DNA from: Treponema sp.
GTDB lineage: Bacteria; Spirochaetota; Spirochaetia; Treponematales; Treponemataceae
Length of the DNA stretch: 64,000 nucleotides
Assembly (NCBI GenBank): GCA_017484285.1
Contig: JAFUTH010000005.1
Coordinates: forward strand, 186,001-250,000
Direction of reading: 5' to 3'
This document shows, in pieces, positions 6,711-14,855 of this stretch (the first letter of the stretch is position 1; each line of letters opens with the position of its first letter). Below the pieces are notes generated by a model. It ran no database searches. It saw nothing but the letters and a program-made list of their open reading frames with translations, and was not told the DNA's origin. A program made the position numbers and the translations under genes.

Positions 6711-8102
6711 ATGGACGATTATCCATCCAGTAAATTGATACTTCTTTTTGTACTCGCCGCCGTTTGCATTACGCTCTCGTCGTTGTTTTCGGCGAGCGAG
6801 AGCGCGTTTTTGGGGCTGAACAAACTCCGCGTGCATTTTCTGCGCGAAAAGGGCGACAAGCGGGCAACGCGGGCGGGCGAGCTTCTTGAGCGCAAGGAAG
6901 AATTGCTCAACATGCTCCTCGTGGGGAACGAAATCGTCAATGTCGCGCTTTCGGTTATTCTCACTTCCATCTTCCTAAAATTGTTCGGCGCGGCGGGGCT
7001 TGGAATCGCCACTTTCATCGCTACCGTCTTGCTTCTCATTTTTGGAGAAATTACCCCAAAAAGCGTAACGACTACCCATCCCGAAACTTGTGCCTTTGCT
7101 TTGAGCGGATTCGTTAAAATTTTCTTCTATTTGTTACGACCGCTCGTTGTGTTTTTCACCTTTATTTCCCGATTCATTCTGCGCCTTTTTGGAATCAACA
7201 CGAAAAAGAAACATGTCTCGTTCACTGAAGACGAAATCAAAACGCTCATCGATGTGGGCGGCGAAGAGGGCGTTTTGGAAGCGGGCGAAAAGACCATGAT
7301 GAGCCGCGTGTTTAAGTTCAGTGATTTGAACGCGACCGACATCATGATTCCGCGCCTAAAGGTCGTGTGCATTGACCCGAATATGAGCTACCGCGATGTG
7401 GTGCAGCTTTCGGAGCGCACGAGAATTTCAAAATTCCCCGTCTACGAAAACGATGACATCGACAACATCATAGGCGTGCTCTATGTGAAGGATATGCTCT
7501 TTTTTACCGAAGTGCGCGAGGATTTTTCGGTACGGAAGGTCATGCGCCCGCCGCTTTTTATTCCTGGAACTACAAAAATGTCTTCGATTCAGGAATTGCT
7601 CCACGAAAATCACCAGAGTTTTGCGATTGTCATTGACGAATATTCGGGCACGGACGGAATTTTGACGATTGAGGACATTGAGCAAGAAATTTTTGGTGCG
7701 ATTGCCGACGACATTTACCACGAAAGCGAGGAAGAGCAACAGGAACAGAGCGATTTTGACGAATTCATCTCGCTCACGATAGACGGCTCGGAACGACTCA
7801 TTGATTTGGAAGAACGATTGCGAATCAAACTCGAATCCAAACTGAATGAAACAATCGCGGGTTACATCTGCGAAAAACTCGGGCGAATCCCGATGGTAGG
7901 TGAAAGCATTGAAGAAAGCAATTTCATTTTCACGGTCGAAAAAATCGAAGGCCACCGAATCGCGAAAGTGCATGTTGAGCATAGGGAGCGACCAGACGAA
8001 GTCTGGGAAAAACCTGTGAGACAGGTTTCTTCGCTCCGCTCGCGCGAGTCTCCGAGCAGCTATGCTGCGAAGGGTCGGGAGAAAGAGGAGACTGATTTAT
8101 GA
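6711..8102 (+). CDS. DUF21/CBS/CorC-HlyC family membrane protein, first of a pair
   Basis: Domain order: DUF21 (CNNM) membrane domain with about three to four spans (residues 5-190, including FSASESAFLGLNK and FGEITPKS), a CBS pair (about 205-330, with MIPRLKVVCID and TDGILTIEDIEQEIFG), then a CorC/HlyC domain (about 350-435). These proteins are linked to Mg/Co efflux; older names call them hemolysins. The last ~40 codons (from about REPDEVWEK-like sequence to the end) are encoded by a type-B hairpin repeat in minus orientation, giving an Arg/Ser-rich tail the family does not have. The stop overlaps the start of the next gene by 4 bp. Confidence 0.9.
   Translation: MDDYPSSKLILLFVLAAVCITLSSLFSASESAFLGLNKLRVHFLREKGDKRATRAGELLERKEELLNMLLVGNEIVNVALSVILTSIFLKLFGAAGLGIATFIATVLLLIFGEITPKSVTTTHPETCAFALSGFVKIFFYLLRPLVVFFTFISRFILRLFGINTKKKHVSFTEDEIKTLIDVGGEEGVLEAGEKTMMSRVFKFSDLNATDIMIPRLKVVCIDPNMSYRDVVQLSERTRISKFPVYENDDIDNIIGVLYVKDMLFFTEVREDFSVRKVMRPPLFIPGTTKMSSIQELLHENHQSFAIVIDEYSGTDGILTIEDIEQEIFGAIADDIYHESEEEQQEQSDFDEFISLTIDGSERLIDLEERLRIKLESKLNETIAGYICEKLGRIPMVGESIEESNFIFTVEKIEGHRIAKVHVEHRERPDEVWEKPVRQVSSLRSRESPSSYAAKGREKEETDL
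7982..8073 (-). repeat. Type-B hairpin repeat, copy 2, inside a coding sequence
   Basis: Read on the minus strand, it starts CCTTCGCAGCATAGCTGCTC, continues GGAGACTCGCGC, has an AAACCTGTctcACAGGTTT hairpin and ends GGTCGCTCCCTA. It is the same module as copies at 2682, 47847 and 52325, with a slightly longer spacer. It lies wholly within the 3' end of the first CorC-like gene and supplies its final ~30 codons, ending about 26 bp before the next gene's start. Confidence 0.8.
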
Positions 8103-9448
8103 ACTTGCTCACTTCCATTGTCATTCCTGCCGTTGCGGTTGTAATTCTCGTGCTTGTGGTCGCGTTTTTTGCGGGGAGCGAAACGGCATTTCTTTCGATT
8201 ACGCGCCTCATGCTCCGCCATTTGCAAAAAAACGACACTTCGGGAAAGAAAAATTCCCCTGCCAAAAAAATCACGTTCCTCAAAAAAGACACGAATCGGC
8301 TTCTTTCGCTCATTCTAATCGGAATCAACTTCGTCACTTCGCTCGTTTCGGGCTTGGCGGCGGCTTTAGCAATCAATTTGCTTGGCGACAAGGGTGCTTC
8401 CATCGCCACTTTCGTTATGGCGTTCATTTTGATTATTTTCGGCGAAATCGTTCCGAAGACGGTTGCGGCGGCATATCCCGTAAAGTTCGCCTCGCTTTCG
8501 GCAAGTTCGCTCATTTTCCTCGAAAAAGTGCTCTTCCCGATTGTGTGGGTCTTTTCAAAAATCACCGACGGAATCACTTCGTTCTTGCAGATTTTCTTTA
8601 AGAATTCCAAAGAACTGATTACCGAAGAAGAACTCAAATCGCTCATCGAAATCGGCGCAAAAGAGGGAACGCTTGAATCGAGCGAAAAGAAAATGCTCTA
8701 CAAGATTTTTGACTTCACCGATTTGCACATCAAGAACATCATGCGCCACCGAAGTTTGGTGCAGTTCATTCCGATTGACGCGGAATATGACGAAATCGTA
8801 AAAATTTTCGCGCTCTCGGGCTACTCGCGCCTTCCCGTGTGCGACGGCGATTTTTCAAAAGTTGAGGGAATGTTGTTTTATAAGAGCGTGCTTTTGAACG
8901 CGCCAAAAAAATCACGGTCATTGAGCGGTGTCGAAATGACCAAGCAGACGACAAAATCTAAAAAATCTTTCGCGCGGCGGTACATGAAGCCCACGCTGTT
9001 TGTGCCAGAAACTTTGTACGCGACGGAACTTTTGCAGAAATTCAAAGCGGAAAAACAGAATTTTGCGATTGCGGTTGACGAAAACGGCTCGAATTCTGGA
9101 ATCGTCACGATGGACGACATTTTGCGCGCAGTCTTCGGGCGAAGCATCAACTCAATCCACAACGAGCTTCCGCCCGAAAACCGCATTCACCCTGTTTCAA
9201 TCACGGAATATCTCGTTCCGGGCGACATTAAAATCAATGACGCGAACGAATTGCTCGACTTGGACTTGGAAAGCGAAAATTACACCACGATTGGCGGCTG
9301 GTTGCTCGAAGCCTTCGGCGAACTCCCCGAAATTGGCGCGATTCTCAAAAAAGACGGCGTTATTTACAAAATCGAAGAGCAGAGCCAGCGGCGCATTCAG
9401 AGCGTGCGGATTACGCTCCCCCGTGCGCCCGTGCTGAACCGAACGTAA
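8099..9448 (+). CDS. DUF21/CBS/CorC-HlyC family membrane protein, second of a pair
   Basis: Same architecture as its upstream neighbour: DUF21 membrane domain (residues 5-185, GSETAFLSITRLML, FGEIVPKTVAA), two CBS motifs (about 200-335, including MRHRSLVQFIPID and NSGIVTMDDILRAVFG), and a CorC/HlyC domain (about 355-440). Between the CBS motifs a Lys/Thr/Ser-rich insertion of about 20 residues (near 285-300) is not typical. Divergence from the first copy shows an old duplication. The 4-bp overlap (ATGA) implies translational coupling, and the two may form a heteromeric metal-ion transporter in the inner membrane. Substrate not deducible. Confidence 0.88.
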   Translation: MNLLTSIVIPAVAVVILVLVVAFFAGSETAFLSITRLMLRHLQKNDTSGKKNSPAKKITFLKKDTNRLLSLILIGINFVTSLVSGLAAALAINLLGDKGASIATFVMAFILIIFGEIVPKTVAAAYPVKFASLSASSLIFLEKVLFPIVWVFSKITDGITSFLQIFFKNSKELITEEELKSLIEIGAKEGTLESSEKKMLYKIFDFTDLHIKNIMRHRSLVQFIPIDAEYDEIVKIFALSGYSRLPVCDGDFSKVEGMLFYKSVLLNAPKKSRSLSGVEMTKQTTKSKKSFARRYMKPTLFVPETLYATELLQKFKAEKQNFAIAVDENGSNSGIVTMDDILRAVFGRSINSIHNELPPENRIHPVSITEYLVPGDIKINDANELLDLDLESENYTTIGGWLLEAFGELPEIGAILKKDGVIYKIEEQSQRRIQSVRITLPRAPVLNRT

Positions 9449-9492
9449 AACTCAAAAATGCGAAAAAAATGCAACAAGGTCTCATTTTAAAA

Positions 9493-9508
9493 GTTATTCA
9501 TTGCTAAT
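9493..9508. promoter_or_regulatory. Operator-like inverted repeat upstream of the TonB-dependent receptor
   Basis: GTTATTCATTGCTAAT fits GTTA-N8-TAAT, a one-base variant of the GTTAG-N6-CTAAC palindrome found before the two downstream units at 11648-11663 and 12838-12853. It lies 40 bp before the receptor start. As the weakest of three copies it would not stand out alone. Confidence 0.4.
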
Positions 9509-9548
9509 TCGTGGCGAAAATTGTAGTCTTCCGCGCACGAGGTAAAGC

Positions 9549-11561
9549 ATGAGTAAAAAAAGTGTTGCAATTCTTGCAGGCGCGGCGTTTTTGGCTTCAG
9601 TTTCGCTGTATGCGCAGGAAGCAGAAACGAAAACGGAAAGCGAGGTCGATGATGATGTCATCACGGTGACGGCATCAAAAATCGACGAGGATATTTCAAA
9701 GACGACCGAAAAAGTGCAGGTCATTACGGGCGAGATGATTGAGCAGTCCGGCTCGCACACGCTGAACGAGGTGCTTAATTCGGTGCCGGGCATGAGCTTC
9801 ATCGGAAAAACGGTGGGAAATTCTGAGCCGCTCCAGATGAACGGATTCACGGACGAGTACGTCAAGATTCTTATAGACGGCGTTCCGGTTTCCACGGGCG
9901 GAAGTTCGGCAATCTACTCGTACATTTCGACCGACAACATCGACCACATCGAGGTGATTGAAGGCTCTTCTTCGGCAATCTGGGGCTCGGACGCAATCGC
10001 GGGCGTGATTAACATCATCACAAAAAAGCGCGATGAAGAAAAAATCCTTTCGGGAAGTATTACCGGCGAGGCGCGGACAGACAAGTCGTATTTTGGAAGC
10101 GGCGATGTCGCAGTGAACTACGCGGGATTTTCGGCGGAAGGAAAGGCGAGCTATGACTACAAGCACGGTGACTACGAAAGCGCGACCTACACCAATCCCG
10201 TGAGCGGAAAACAATATTCGTATGACAATTACGATGTTCCCGAGGAAAAAACGTGGATGGCGGGCGGAAAAATCGGCTGGCACTACGACGATATTTTGAA
10301 ATTCTCGCTCAGCACGGATTACACCGAGGGAAGCTCGAAAGACATTACCTCAACGCAGCACGATGACGGCTATTATCAGCCGTTCACAAAAACGCTCAAC
10401 GCGCTTTTTACGGGCGACTGGAACATAAACGACGACCACTCGCTTTCAAGCTATGTTTCGGCGCGGCGGTATGAGAGCGGCACGCACAATCAGAATTTCA
10501 GCGGCACGTGGGATGCCGAAACATCGAAGCAGTTCGTTGATTTTGAGGGCGAGATTTTGTACACGGGCTACATTACCGAAATGCAGCAGCTTATGGCGGG
10601 AGTGAACTCGCAGTATTCGACATATAACGACGACAATGCTGATTCCGAGGCAGAGGCGAGTTTTGAGGCGATGAACGCAAGCCTGTTCGCGCAAGATTCG
10701 ATTCAGTTTGGAAGCCTTACGGCAGTTCCCGGATTCCGCGCGTTCTTTTCGATTCCAGTGGACGAAAATCACGACGAGGATTTCATCTTCAATTTTTCGC
10801 CGAAACTCAGTTTCCGCTACGAGCTGAATGACGAATGGGCGTTTAAATTGTCGGGAGGCTCGGGCTTTAAGCTCCCCACGCTTACGCAAAAGTACAACGA
10901 CCACTACAAGGGCAAGGGAAATCCCGACTTGAATCCCGAAGTCTCGTATTCAGTGAATCTTGGCGCGGACTGGAAGCCGTTCAAAGGATTTTCGGTCACG
11001 GCGGACGGCTATTTCACCTATCTTCACGACATGATTGACGCAATCGACTGGTACGAAGAAGACGGCAGCTGGGGCGGGCGGAATTACGAGAATTTCGGAA
11101 ACGTGATTTCGACGGGCGCAAATCTGAAAGCGGAATACAAAAAAGGCGCGTGGAATGCCTATCTTGCCTACAACTATCTCTTTATGCGGCAGATTGTTGA
11201 CGGTGATTTTGAAGAAATAACGGGAAAAATCCCGCATCAGATAAAAGGCTCGGTCACGTACTCAATCGAAAAGACACGGACGGACGTAAATCTCAATGCG
11301 TTCTGGTACGCTCCCCGAAGCCGAAGCACGACCTACGATTACGGAAGCGGAACGAGCGCGACGCGGACATCTGACTACTTCAAGGTGAACGCGCGCATTG
11401 ACCAGCATCTCTGGGGCGAGCACCTGACGCTCTACGCGGGCGTGAAAAATCTTCTGAACAGCATTTCGTTCGTAAAGAGCAACGCGGGTCAGACGATGAA
11501 AGAGAGCTTTGGAAGCGGCGACGGCATCACGTTCTATCTCGGCGCAAAATACGCGTGGTAG
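9549..11561 (+). CDS. TonB-dependent outer membrane receptor
   Basis: The 670-residue product has a signal peptide (cleavage after SLYAQ), a TonB-box-like segment (DDVITVTASK), a plug domain (residues about 45-155, QVITGEMIEQSG and SSSAIWGSDAIAGVINII, the standard plug signatures) and a beta-barrel ending in a terminal Trp (AKYAW). It belongs to the CirA/FepA-like class that imports ferric siderophores or heme. The neighbouring lipoprotein, Fur-like gene, ExbBD-TonB and FecCD-type ABC system support a role in iron or other metal-chelate uptake. The exact ligand cannot be read from the sequence. Confidence 0.92.
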   Translation: MSKKSVAILAGAAFLASVSLYAQEAETKTESEVDDDVITVTASKIDEDISKTTEKVQVITGEMIEQSGSHTLNEVLNSVPGMSFIGKTVGNSEPLQMNGFTDEYVKILIDGVPVSTGGSSAIYSYISTDNIDHIEVIEGSSSAIWGSDAIAGVINIITKKRDEEKILSGSITGEARTDKSYFGSGDVAVNYAGFSAEGKASYDYKHGDYESATYTNPVSGKQYSYDNYDVPEEKTWMAGGKIGWHYDDILKFSLSTDYTEGSSKDITSTQHDDGYYQPFTKTLNALFTGDWNINDDHSLSSYVSARRYESGTHNQNFSGTWDAETSKQFVDFEGEILYTGYITEMQQLMAGVNSQYSTYNDDNADSEAEASFEAMNASLFAQDSIQFGSLTAVPGFRAFFSIPVDENHDEDFIFNFSPKLSFRYELNDEWAFKLSGGSGFKLPTLTQKYNDHYKGKGNPDLNPEVSYSVNLGADWKPFKGFSVTADGYFTYLHDMIDAIDWYEEDGSWGGRNYENFGNVISTGANLKAEYKKGAWNAYLAYNYLFMRQIVDGDFEEITGKIPHQIKGSVTYSIEKTRTDVNLNAFWYAPRSRSTTYDYGSGTSATRTSDYFKVNARIDQHLWGEHLTLYAGVKNLLNSISFVKSNAGQTMKESFGSGDGITFYLGAKYAW

Positions 11562-11647
11562 GGAAAAAAGCGCACTTGTTGCAAAAAGAAAATCGCTTGT
11601 TGCGAATTTTTTGGCAATAATGCGCTTGTTTTATTCAAAAAATAAAT

Positions 11648-11663
11648 GTTAGATTCCGCTAAC
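11648..11663. promoter_or_regulatory. Palindromic operator GTTAG-N6-CTAAC over a -10 element
   Basis: GTTAGATTCCGCTAAC is a perfect 5-bp-arm inverted repeat. It overlaps a plausible -10 (TTAGAT, 11649-11654) with a -35 (TTGTTT, 11626-11631) at 17 bp, so a bound protein would block RNA polymerase. It lies 39 bp before the lipoprotein start (11702), which has an AAGGAG ribosome site. A matching site precedes the Fur-like gene. Confidence 0.6.
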
Positions 11664-11701
11664 TAAAAAATGAACGGGAATCTTCCCGTAAGGAGTCATT
11701 T

Positions 11702-12736
11702 ATGAAAACGTTTTTAAAAGTTTCAGCAGTTGCAGTATTGCTTTCTGCCGCCGCACTGTTTGTCTCATGTGCCGATGATGATAATGCATCTACGGACGAT
11801 ACGGCAAAAGACACCGACCAGAATAGCATCTCGGATCAGCCGGAGAGCACAAGCGCGCTTACCAATCTGGTGAACATCCGCTTTGGAACGGGCGTTTCTG
11901 GGAAGGCAATTTACAAGTATTACACGATTCTCGAGGGAAACAAAGTCCGCTACGAGCAGACAAAGTACGGAAACTACACCTCTGATGTCACGTGGGATTA
12001 CACAGAAGTCGCAAATGAAGACGGAACGGTCACGCTCGAGCTTTCAAACGGCGTGCAGGCGGTTACAGACGCGGCATATGGCAACGAGCCAATTACGTTT
12101 GATTTCTCAACGGGCGAAGACACACCGACTCTGACTTCAACGTACTACGAGCGCGGTGAGCCAGTTGAGTCTACAGGCGTGTTTACCCGCGTGTACACAG
12201 GAATTGAAAATGTGATTGGAAGCACGTTCTTGCACGCTGTCTCAGGAAAATCAATTTCATCTTCGTACGCGTTTAATGCTGACGGAACGGCTGAGTTCAA
12301 GCTGATTAAATACAGCAAGCTGACTGACTATGGTCACTACAAGTATGAGATTTCAGCAAAGCACCTTCTTTCAGCGGACACGGTGAATGCTTCTGACGAT
12401 GAGAGCACGGCAATTCTTGCGTTCTCAAGCTCGTCACTCGCAAGCGCATTGAACACATACGCCGTTCACTTTGTGTACGCTGAGACAGAAACATACGAGC
12501 TTGAGGCAAATGATTATTCTCAGGGCTACGGAAACGCAACGGTTACAAGCACAAAGGACGTTACCGAGGGTGAAGAGCCTGACGCTCCGTACATTTTTAT
12601 CACGCTTGTTGATGACGGTGTTGCGACAATCAACGTAACGGCGGCAAGTTCAACTACGGCTGATGACGGCACTGTCTCTTGGTCAATCTCTGAAAGTGAG
12701 GACGATGTGACCGAATATTCACTCTACACTGAGTAA
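11702..12736 (+). CDS. Lipoprotein of unknown function in the metal-uptake locus
   Basis: Residues 1-22 are a lipoprotein signal (LFVSC lipobox). The mature part begins with an Asp/Thr/Ser-rich linker, then a beta-rich, Tyr/Thr/Ser-rich body (KYYTILEGNKVRYEQ, VTWDYTEVANEDGTV, and similar strands), with a strongly acidic Thr/Ser tail. No known domain is recognised; placement between a TonB-dependent receptor and the ExbBD-TonB operon, with the same operator as that operon, suggests a surface binding lipoprotein partnering the receptor, as HmuY does with HmuR. That role is inferred from context only. A strong terminator follows. Confidence 0.7.
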   Translation: MKTFLKVSAVAVLLSAAALFVSCADDDNASTDDTAKDTDQNSISDQPESTSALTNLVNIRFGTGVSGKAIYKYYTILEGNKVRYEQTKYGNYTSDVTWDYTEVANEDGTVTLELSNGVQAVTDAAYGNEPITFDFSTGEDTPTLTSTYYERGEPVESTGVFTRVYTGIENVIGSTFLHAVSGKSISSSYAFNADGTAEFKLIKYSKLTDYGHYKYEISAKHLLSADTVNASDDESTAILAFSSSSLASALNTYAVHFVYAETETYELEANDYSQGYGNATVTSTKDVTEGEEPDAPYIFITLVDDGVATINVTAASSTTADDGTVSWSISESEDDVTEYSLYTE

Positions 12737-12775
12737 GTCATCTGCAAATTTTTTGCAATAAGCACTTTTTTTCTT

Positions 12776-12818
12776 GAAAAAATCGCGACTTTGGTTTGAA
12801 CAAAAGTCGCGATTTTTG
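12776..12818 (+). terminator. Rho-independent terminator after the lipoprotein gene
   Basis: A stem AAATCGCGACTTT / AAAGTCGCGATTT with a loop of about 10 bases is flanked by A- and T-tracts, so it can act in both directions. It closes the lipoprotein transcript before the next regulated promoter. Confidence 0.85.
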
Positions 12819-12837
12819 TAAACTACTGCGTCGCTAG

Positions 12838-12865
12838 GTTAGTTACGGCTAACTTTTGCGGTTAG
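12838..12865. promoter_or_regulatory. Palindromic operator plus half-site before the Fur-like gene
   Basis: GTTAGTTACGGCTAAC (12838-12853) repeats the arms and spacing of the site at 11648 with a different centre, and a further GTTAG half-site follows at 12861-12865. It lies about 64-91 bp before the start of the Fur-like gene, the first gene of the ExbB-to-binding-protein operon. Confidence 0.6.
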
Positions 12866-12928
12866 TTGGTAGACTATTCACTCCAAATTATTTTTCACTT
12901 TTCTCACAAAACACTTTGGAGGTTTTCC

Positions 12929-13174
12929 ATGCAAGTAACGGAACAGACTATTGTTTCACGGCTGCGGGATTTCGGATACCGAATAACACATCAAAAGCAG
13001 ATAATCATAAAAAACATACTGAACAATCCGAATTCAACGGCAAAAGAAATCTATTATCTCTCAAAAGAGATCGTTCCTGACATAAATCTTTCGACGGTGT
13101 ACCGAACAATCACCGCGCTTGAAAAAAGCAAGCTCTTGGGAAGCCGCAATCTCAGTTTTTGTTCAGCGTGTTAG
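12929..13174 (+). CDS. Short Fur-like regulator, DNA-binding domain only
   Basis: The ATG at 12929 follows a strong ribosome site (TTGGAGG). The 81 residues contain the Fur-family winged helix: LRDFGYRITHQKQIIIKNIL, then AKEIYYLSKE and the recognition-helix region INLSTVYRTITALEKSKLL. Normal Fur/Zur/PerR proteins are about 135-150 residues; here the whole C-terminal dimerisation and metal-binding domain is missing, replaced by GSRNLSFCSAC and a stop. It heads the ExbB-ExbD-TonB-ABC operon and lies directly behind the palindromic sites. Either it is a truncated relic or a minimal regulator; two Cys at the very end could bind metal. A frameshift near 13140-13170 is the alternative. Confidence 0.75.
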   Translation: MQVTEQTIVSRLRDFGYRITHQKQIIIKNILNNPNSTAKEIYYLSKEIVPDINLSTVYRTITALEKSKLLGSRNLSFCSAC

Positions 13175-13195
13175 AAGTGCGGTGCAAGGAGAATC

Positions 13196-13732
13196 ATGAA
13201 TCTCATTCAGTTTATAAACAAAGGCGGCCCGATTAACTGGGTGCTGTTCGCGCTCATGTGTTTTTGCCTGTGCCAGTGCATCGAGCGGGGAATGTATTAT
13301 TTTCAGACGCGGAAGGGGAGCAAAAAGTATGTGATTTCCCGATTGCGAGAAAAGCGTTCTTCGCTTCAAAACGGTACGGACGATGAGCGAAAAAAAATAC
13401 TCGAGCGTGAGGCTGAGCTTCTCTATTACGAAATGAACCGCGGTCTGTGGTTTTTGAATTTTACGAGCGCGGTAGCTCCGTCAATCGGGCTTTTGGGAAC
13501 GGTCACGGGGCTGATTTCGGCTTTTTCGAAGATGGCAGAGGTCGAGGCAGTGAACATTCAGGATTTGTCGGGCGGCATTTGGGAAGCCATGCTCACGACG
13601 GCATTCGGCATGATTATTTCGATTCCGTCTTTGCTCTGCTACCGCACGTTCAAGCGAATCATCGAAAAGCGCGTGCTTGCCATGAGTCTTTTTGACGAGA
13701 CGGAGAAAGATAATGCTGCACATTCCGCATGA
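13196..13732 (+). CDS. exbB: ExbB/TolQ-type proton channel subunit
   Basis: The 178-residue protein has a first span near residues 12-30 (INWVLFALMCFCLCQCI) and the MotA/TolQ/ExbB core near 85-165, including APSIGLLGTVTGLISAFSKM and GGIWEAMLTTAFGMIISIP, with the conserved pore Thr and Gly residues. It forms the proton-driven engine with ExbD that energises TonB in the inner membrane. It starts 21 bp after the Fur-like gene with AAGGAGAATC as ribosome site and overlaps exbD by 20 bp. Shorter than E. coli ExbB (244), as is common outside proteobacteria. Confidence 0.88.
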   Translation: MNLIQFINKGGPINWVLFALMCFCLCQCIERGMYYFQTRKGSKKYVISRLREKRSSLQNGTDDERKKILEREAELLYYEMNRGLWFLNFTSAVAPSIGLLGTVTGLISAFSKMAEVEAVNIQDLSGGIWEAMLTTAFGMIISIPSLLCYRTFKRIIEKRVLAMSLFDETEKDNAAHSA

Positions 13733-14108
13733 GGACGAGGAGCTTTCCGTCAACATCACCTCGCTCATCGACGTGATTTTTATCCTGCTCATTTTCTTCA
13801 TGGTGTCCACGCAGTTTAAAAAGAACGCGCTCCCGCTTGATTTGCCTCAGAGCGCGGACACGACGGAGCAGGAAAGCAGCGCAAAGGTGCTTGCCGTAAC
13901 CGAAAGCCGCCTGGAGCTTGACGGAAAGCCTGTCGCGGATGACGAGCTTATGCCGCTCCTTTCCGCGCTGTATACAAAGCAGCCCGACCTGTCGCTTTCG
14001 CTTGAATGCGAGAAGACTGTGGACTTTGAGCGCGTGGTGCAGGTGCTCACGAAGATTCAGGCGGCGGGAATCACGCGCATAGGAATCGTGCATGAGACGG
14101 TGGATTAG
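13713..14108 (+). CDS. exbD: ExbD/TolR-type subunit
   Basis: The ATG at 13713, seven codons inside the end of exbB, has a good ribosome site (GGAGAAA); an upstream in-frame ATG at 13692 lacks one. The N terminus (ELSVNITSLIDVIFILLIFF) is the ExbD transmembrane helix with its essential Asp (Asp in SLIDV), which relays protons with ExbB. The periplasmic part follows (residues 45-131). 131 residues is a normal ExbD length. It overlaps tonB by 17 bp, so exbB-exbD-tonB are translationally coupled. Confidence 0.88.
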   Translation: MLHIPHEDEELSVNITSLIDVIFILLIFFMVSTQFKKNALPLDLPQSADTTEQESSAKVLAVTESRLELDGKPVADDELMPLLSALYTKQPDLSLSLECEKTVDFERVVQVLTKIQAAGITRIGIVHETVD

Positions 14109-14832
14109 TGCGGCGGGCGTGACGCTAGCCGTGCTTGTGCTTGCCTTTTTCGCTTTCGGCGCAGTGGGCAAAGAGGCGCGGGGAGCGGCGGTGCATGAAT
14201 CGAGCGGGGAAGTCGCGGTCGTGAGCATCGTTCGGCGGCACAAGGCAAAGCCCGCGCACACGGCGGCTGAAAAAAACAGACCGAAAACACCGCCAAAAGA
14301 AAGCGCGCCGACAATTCCGGCTGCAAGCGAGCCGCCCGCAGAGCCGGAAGAAGCGGCGGCGGAAGAAACGCCGGACGATGCCGAGGCGGAATCTGCGGAA
14401 ACTGCCGCCGCCAATGACGCAGAATCAGTTTCTGGAGCGGAAAATGCGGAAGGAGCTACGGAAATCGCCGCTGCAGATGGCGCGGAAACGGCTTCTGATG
14501 CAAAAAGCACGGCGGGCACGGCGGCAGATTCCTACGGCGCGGGCGAGGACGCGGAGCGGAGCTACAAATCCTATGCGCTTTCGCGGATTGCAGGAAAAAA
14601 ACGCTATCCGGCGGGTGCGCGGAGCCGGGGGCAGCAGGGCAAGGTAAAGCTCCGCATTGTGATTGAGCCTGACGGCACGCTTTCTGAGGCGGGCTTTGTG
14701 CACGAGTCTGAATTCGAGCTTTTAAATGAAGCGAGCCTTGCCGCCGTGAGGAAATCCGCGCCGTTCAAGAAAATGCCGCACGGCATGAGGCGGCAGGAAT
14801 ATGTGTTTGTGATTGATTATTCGCTTGAATAG
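14092..14832 (+). CDS. tonB: TonB energy transducer
   Basis: The product has an N-terminal anchor (AAGVTLAVLVLAFFAFGAVG), a long periplasmic linker rich in Glu, Ala, Pro and Lys (residues about 55-155), and a C-terminal TonB domain (about 165-246) with RYPAGARSRGQQGKVKLRIV and VRKSAPFKKMP, the usual YPxxA and aromatic/basic motifs. It couples ExbBD to the outer-membrane receptor. The linker is more acidic than the Pro-Lys type of enterobacteria and is of very high GC, making the coding frame obvious by its alanine codons. It ends 23 bp before the permease gene. Confidence 0.88.
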   Translation: MRRWISAAGVTLAVLVLAFFAFGAVGKEARGAAVHESSGEVAVVSIVRRHKAKPAHTAAEKNRPKTPPKESAPTIPAASEPPAEPEEAAAEETPDDAEAESAETAAANDAESVSGAENAEGATEIAAADGAETASDAKSTAGTAADSYGAGEDAERSYKSYALSRIAGKKRYPAGARSRGQQGKVKLRIVIEPDGTLSEAGFVHESEFELLNEASLAAVRKSAPFKKMPHGMRRQEYVFVIDYSLE

Positions 14833-14855
14833 GCGGATTAAAAAAGGATGTAAAA

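Noticed and set aside
11562-11640. Short repeated TTGTTGC words after the receptor gene
   Set aside because: Only two or three imperfect copies in 50 bp; no dyad or spacing rule, so not reported as a site.
13659-14703. Long minus-strand frames opposite exbD and tonB
   Set aside because: They are antisense shadows of GC-rich Ala/Glu codons in tonB; no family motif and no ribosome site.
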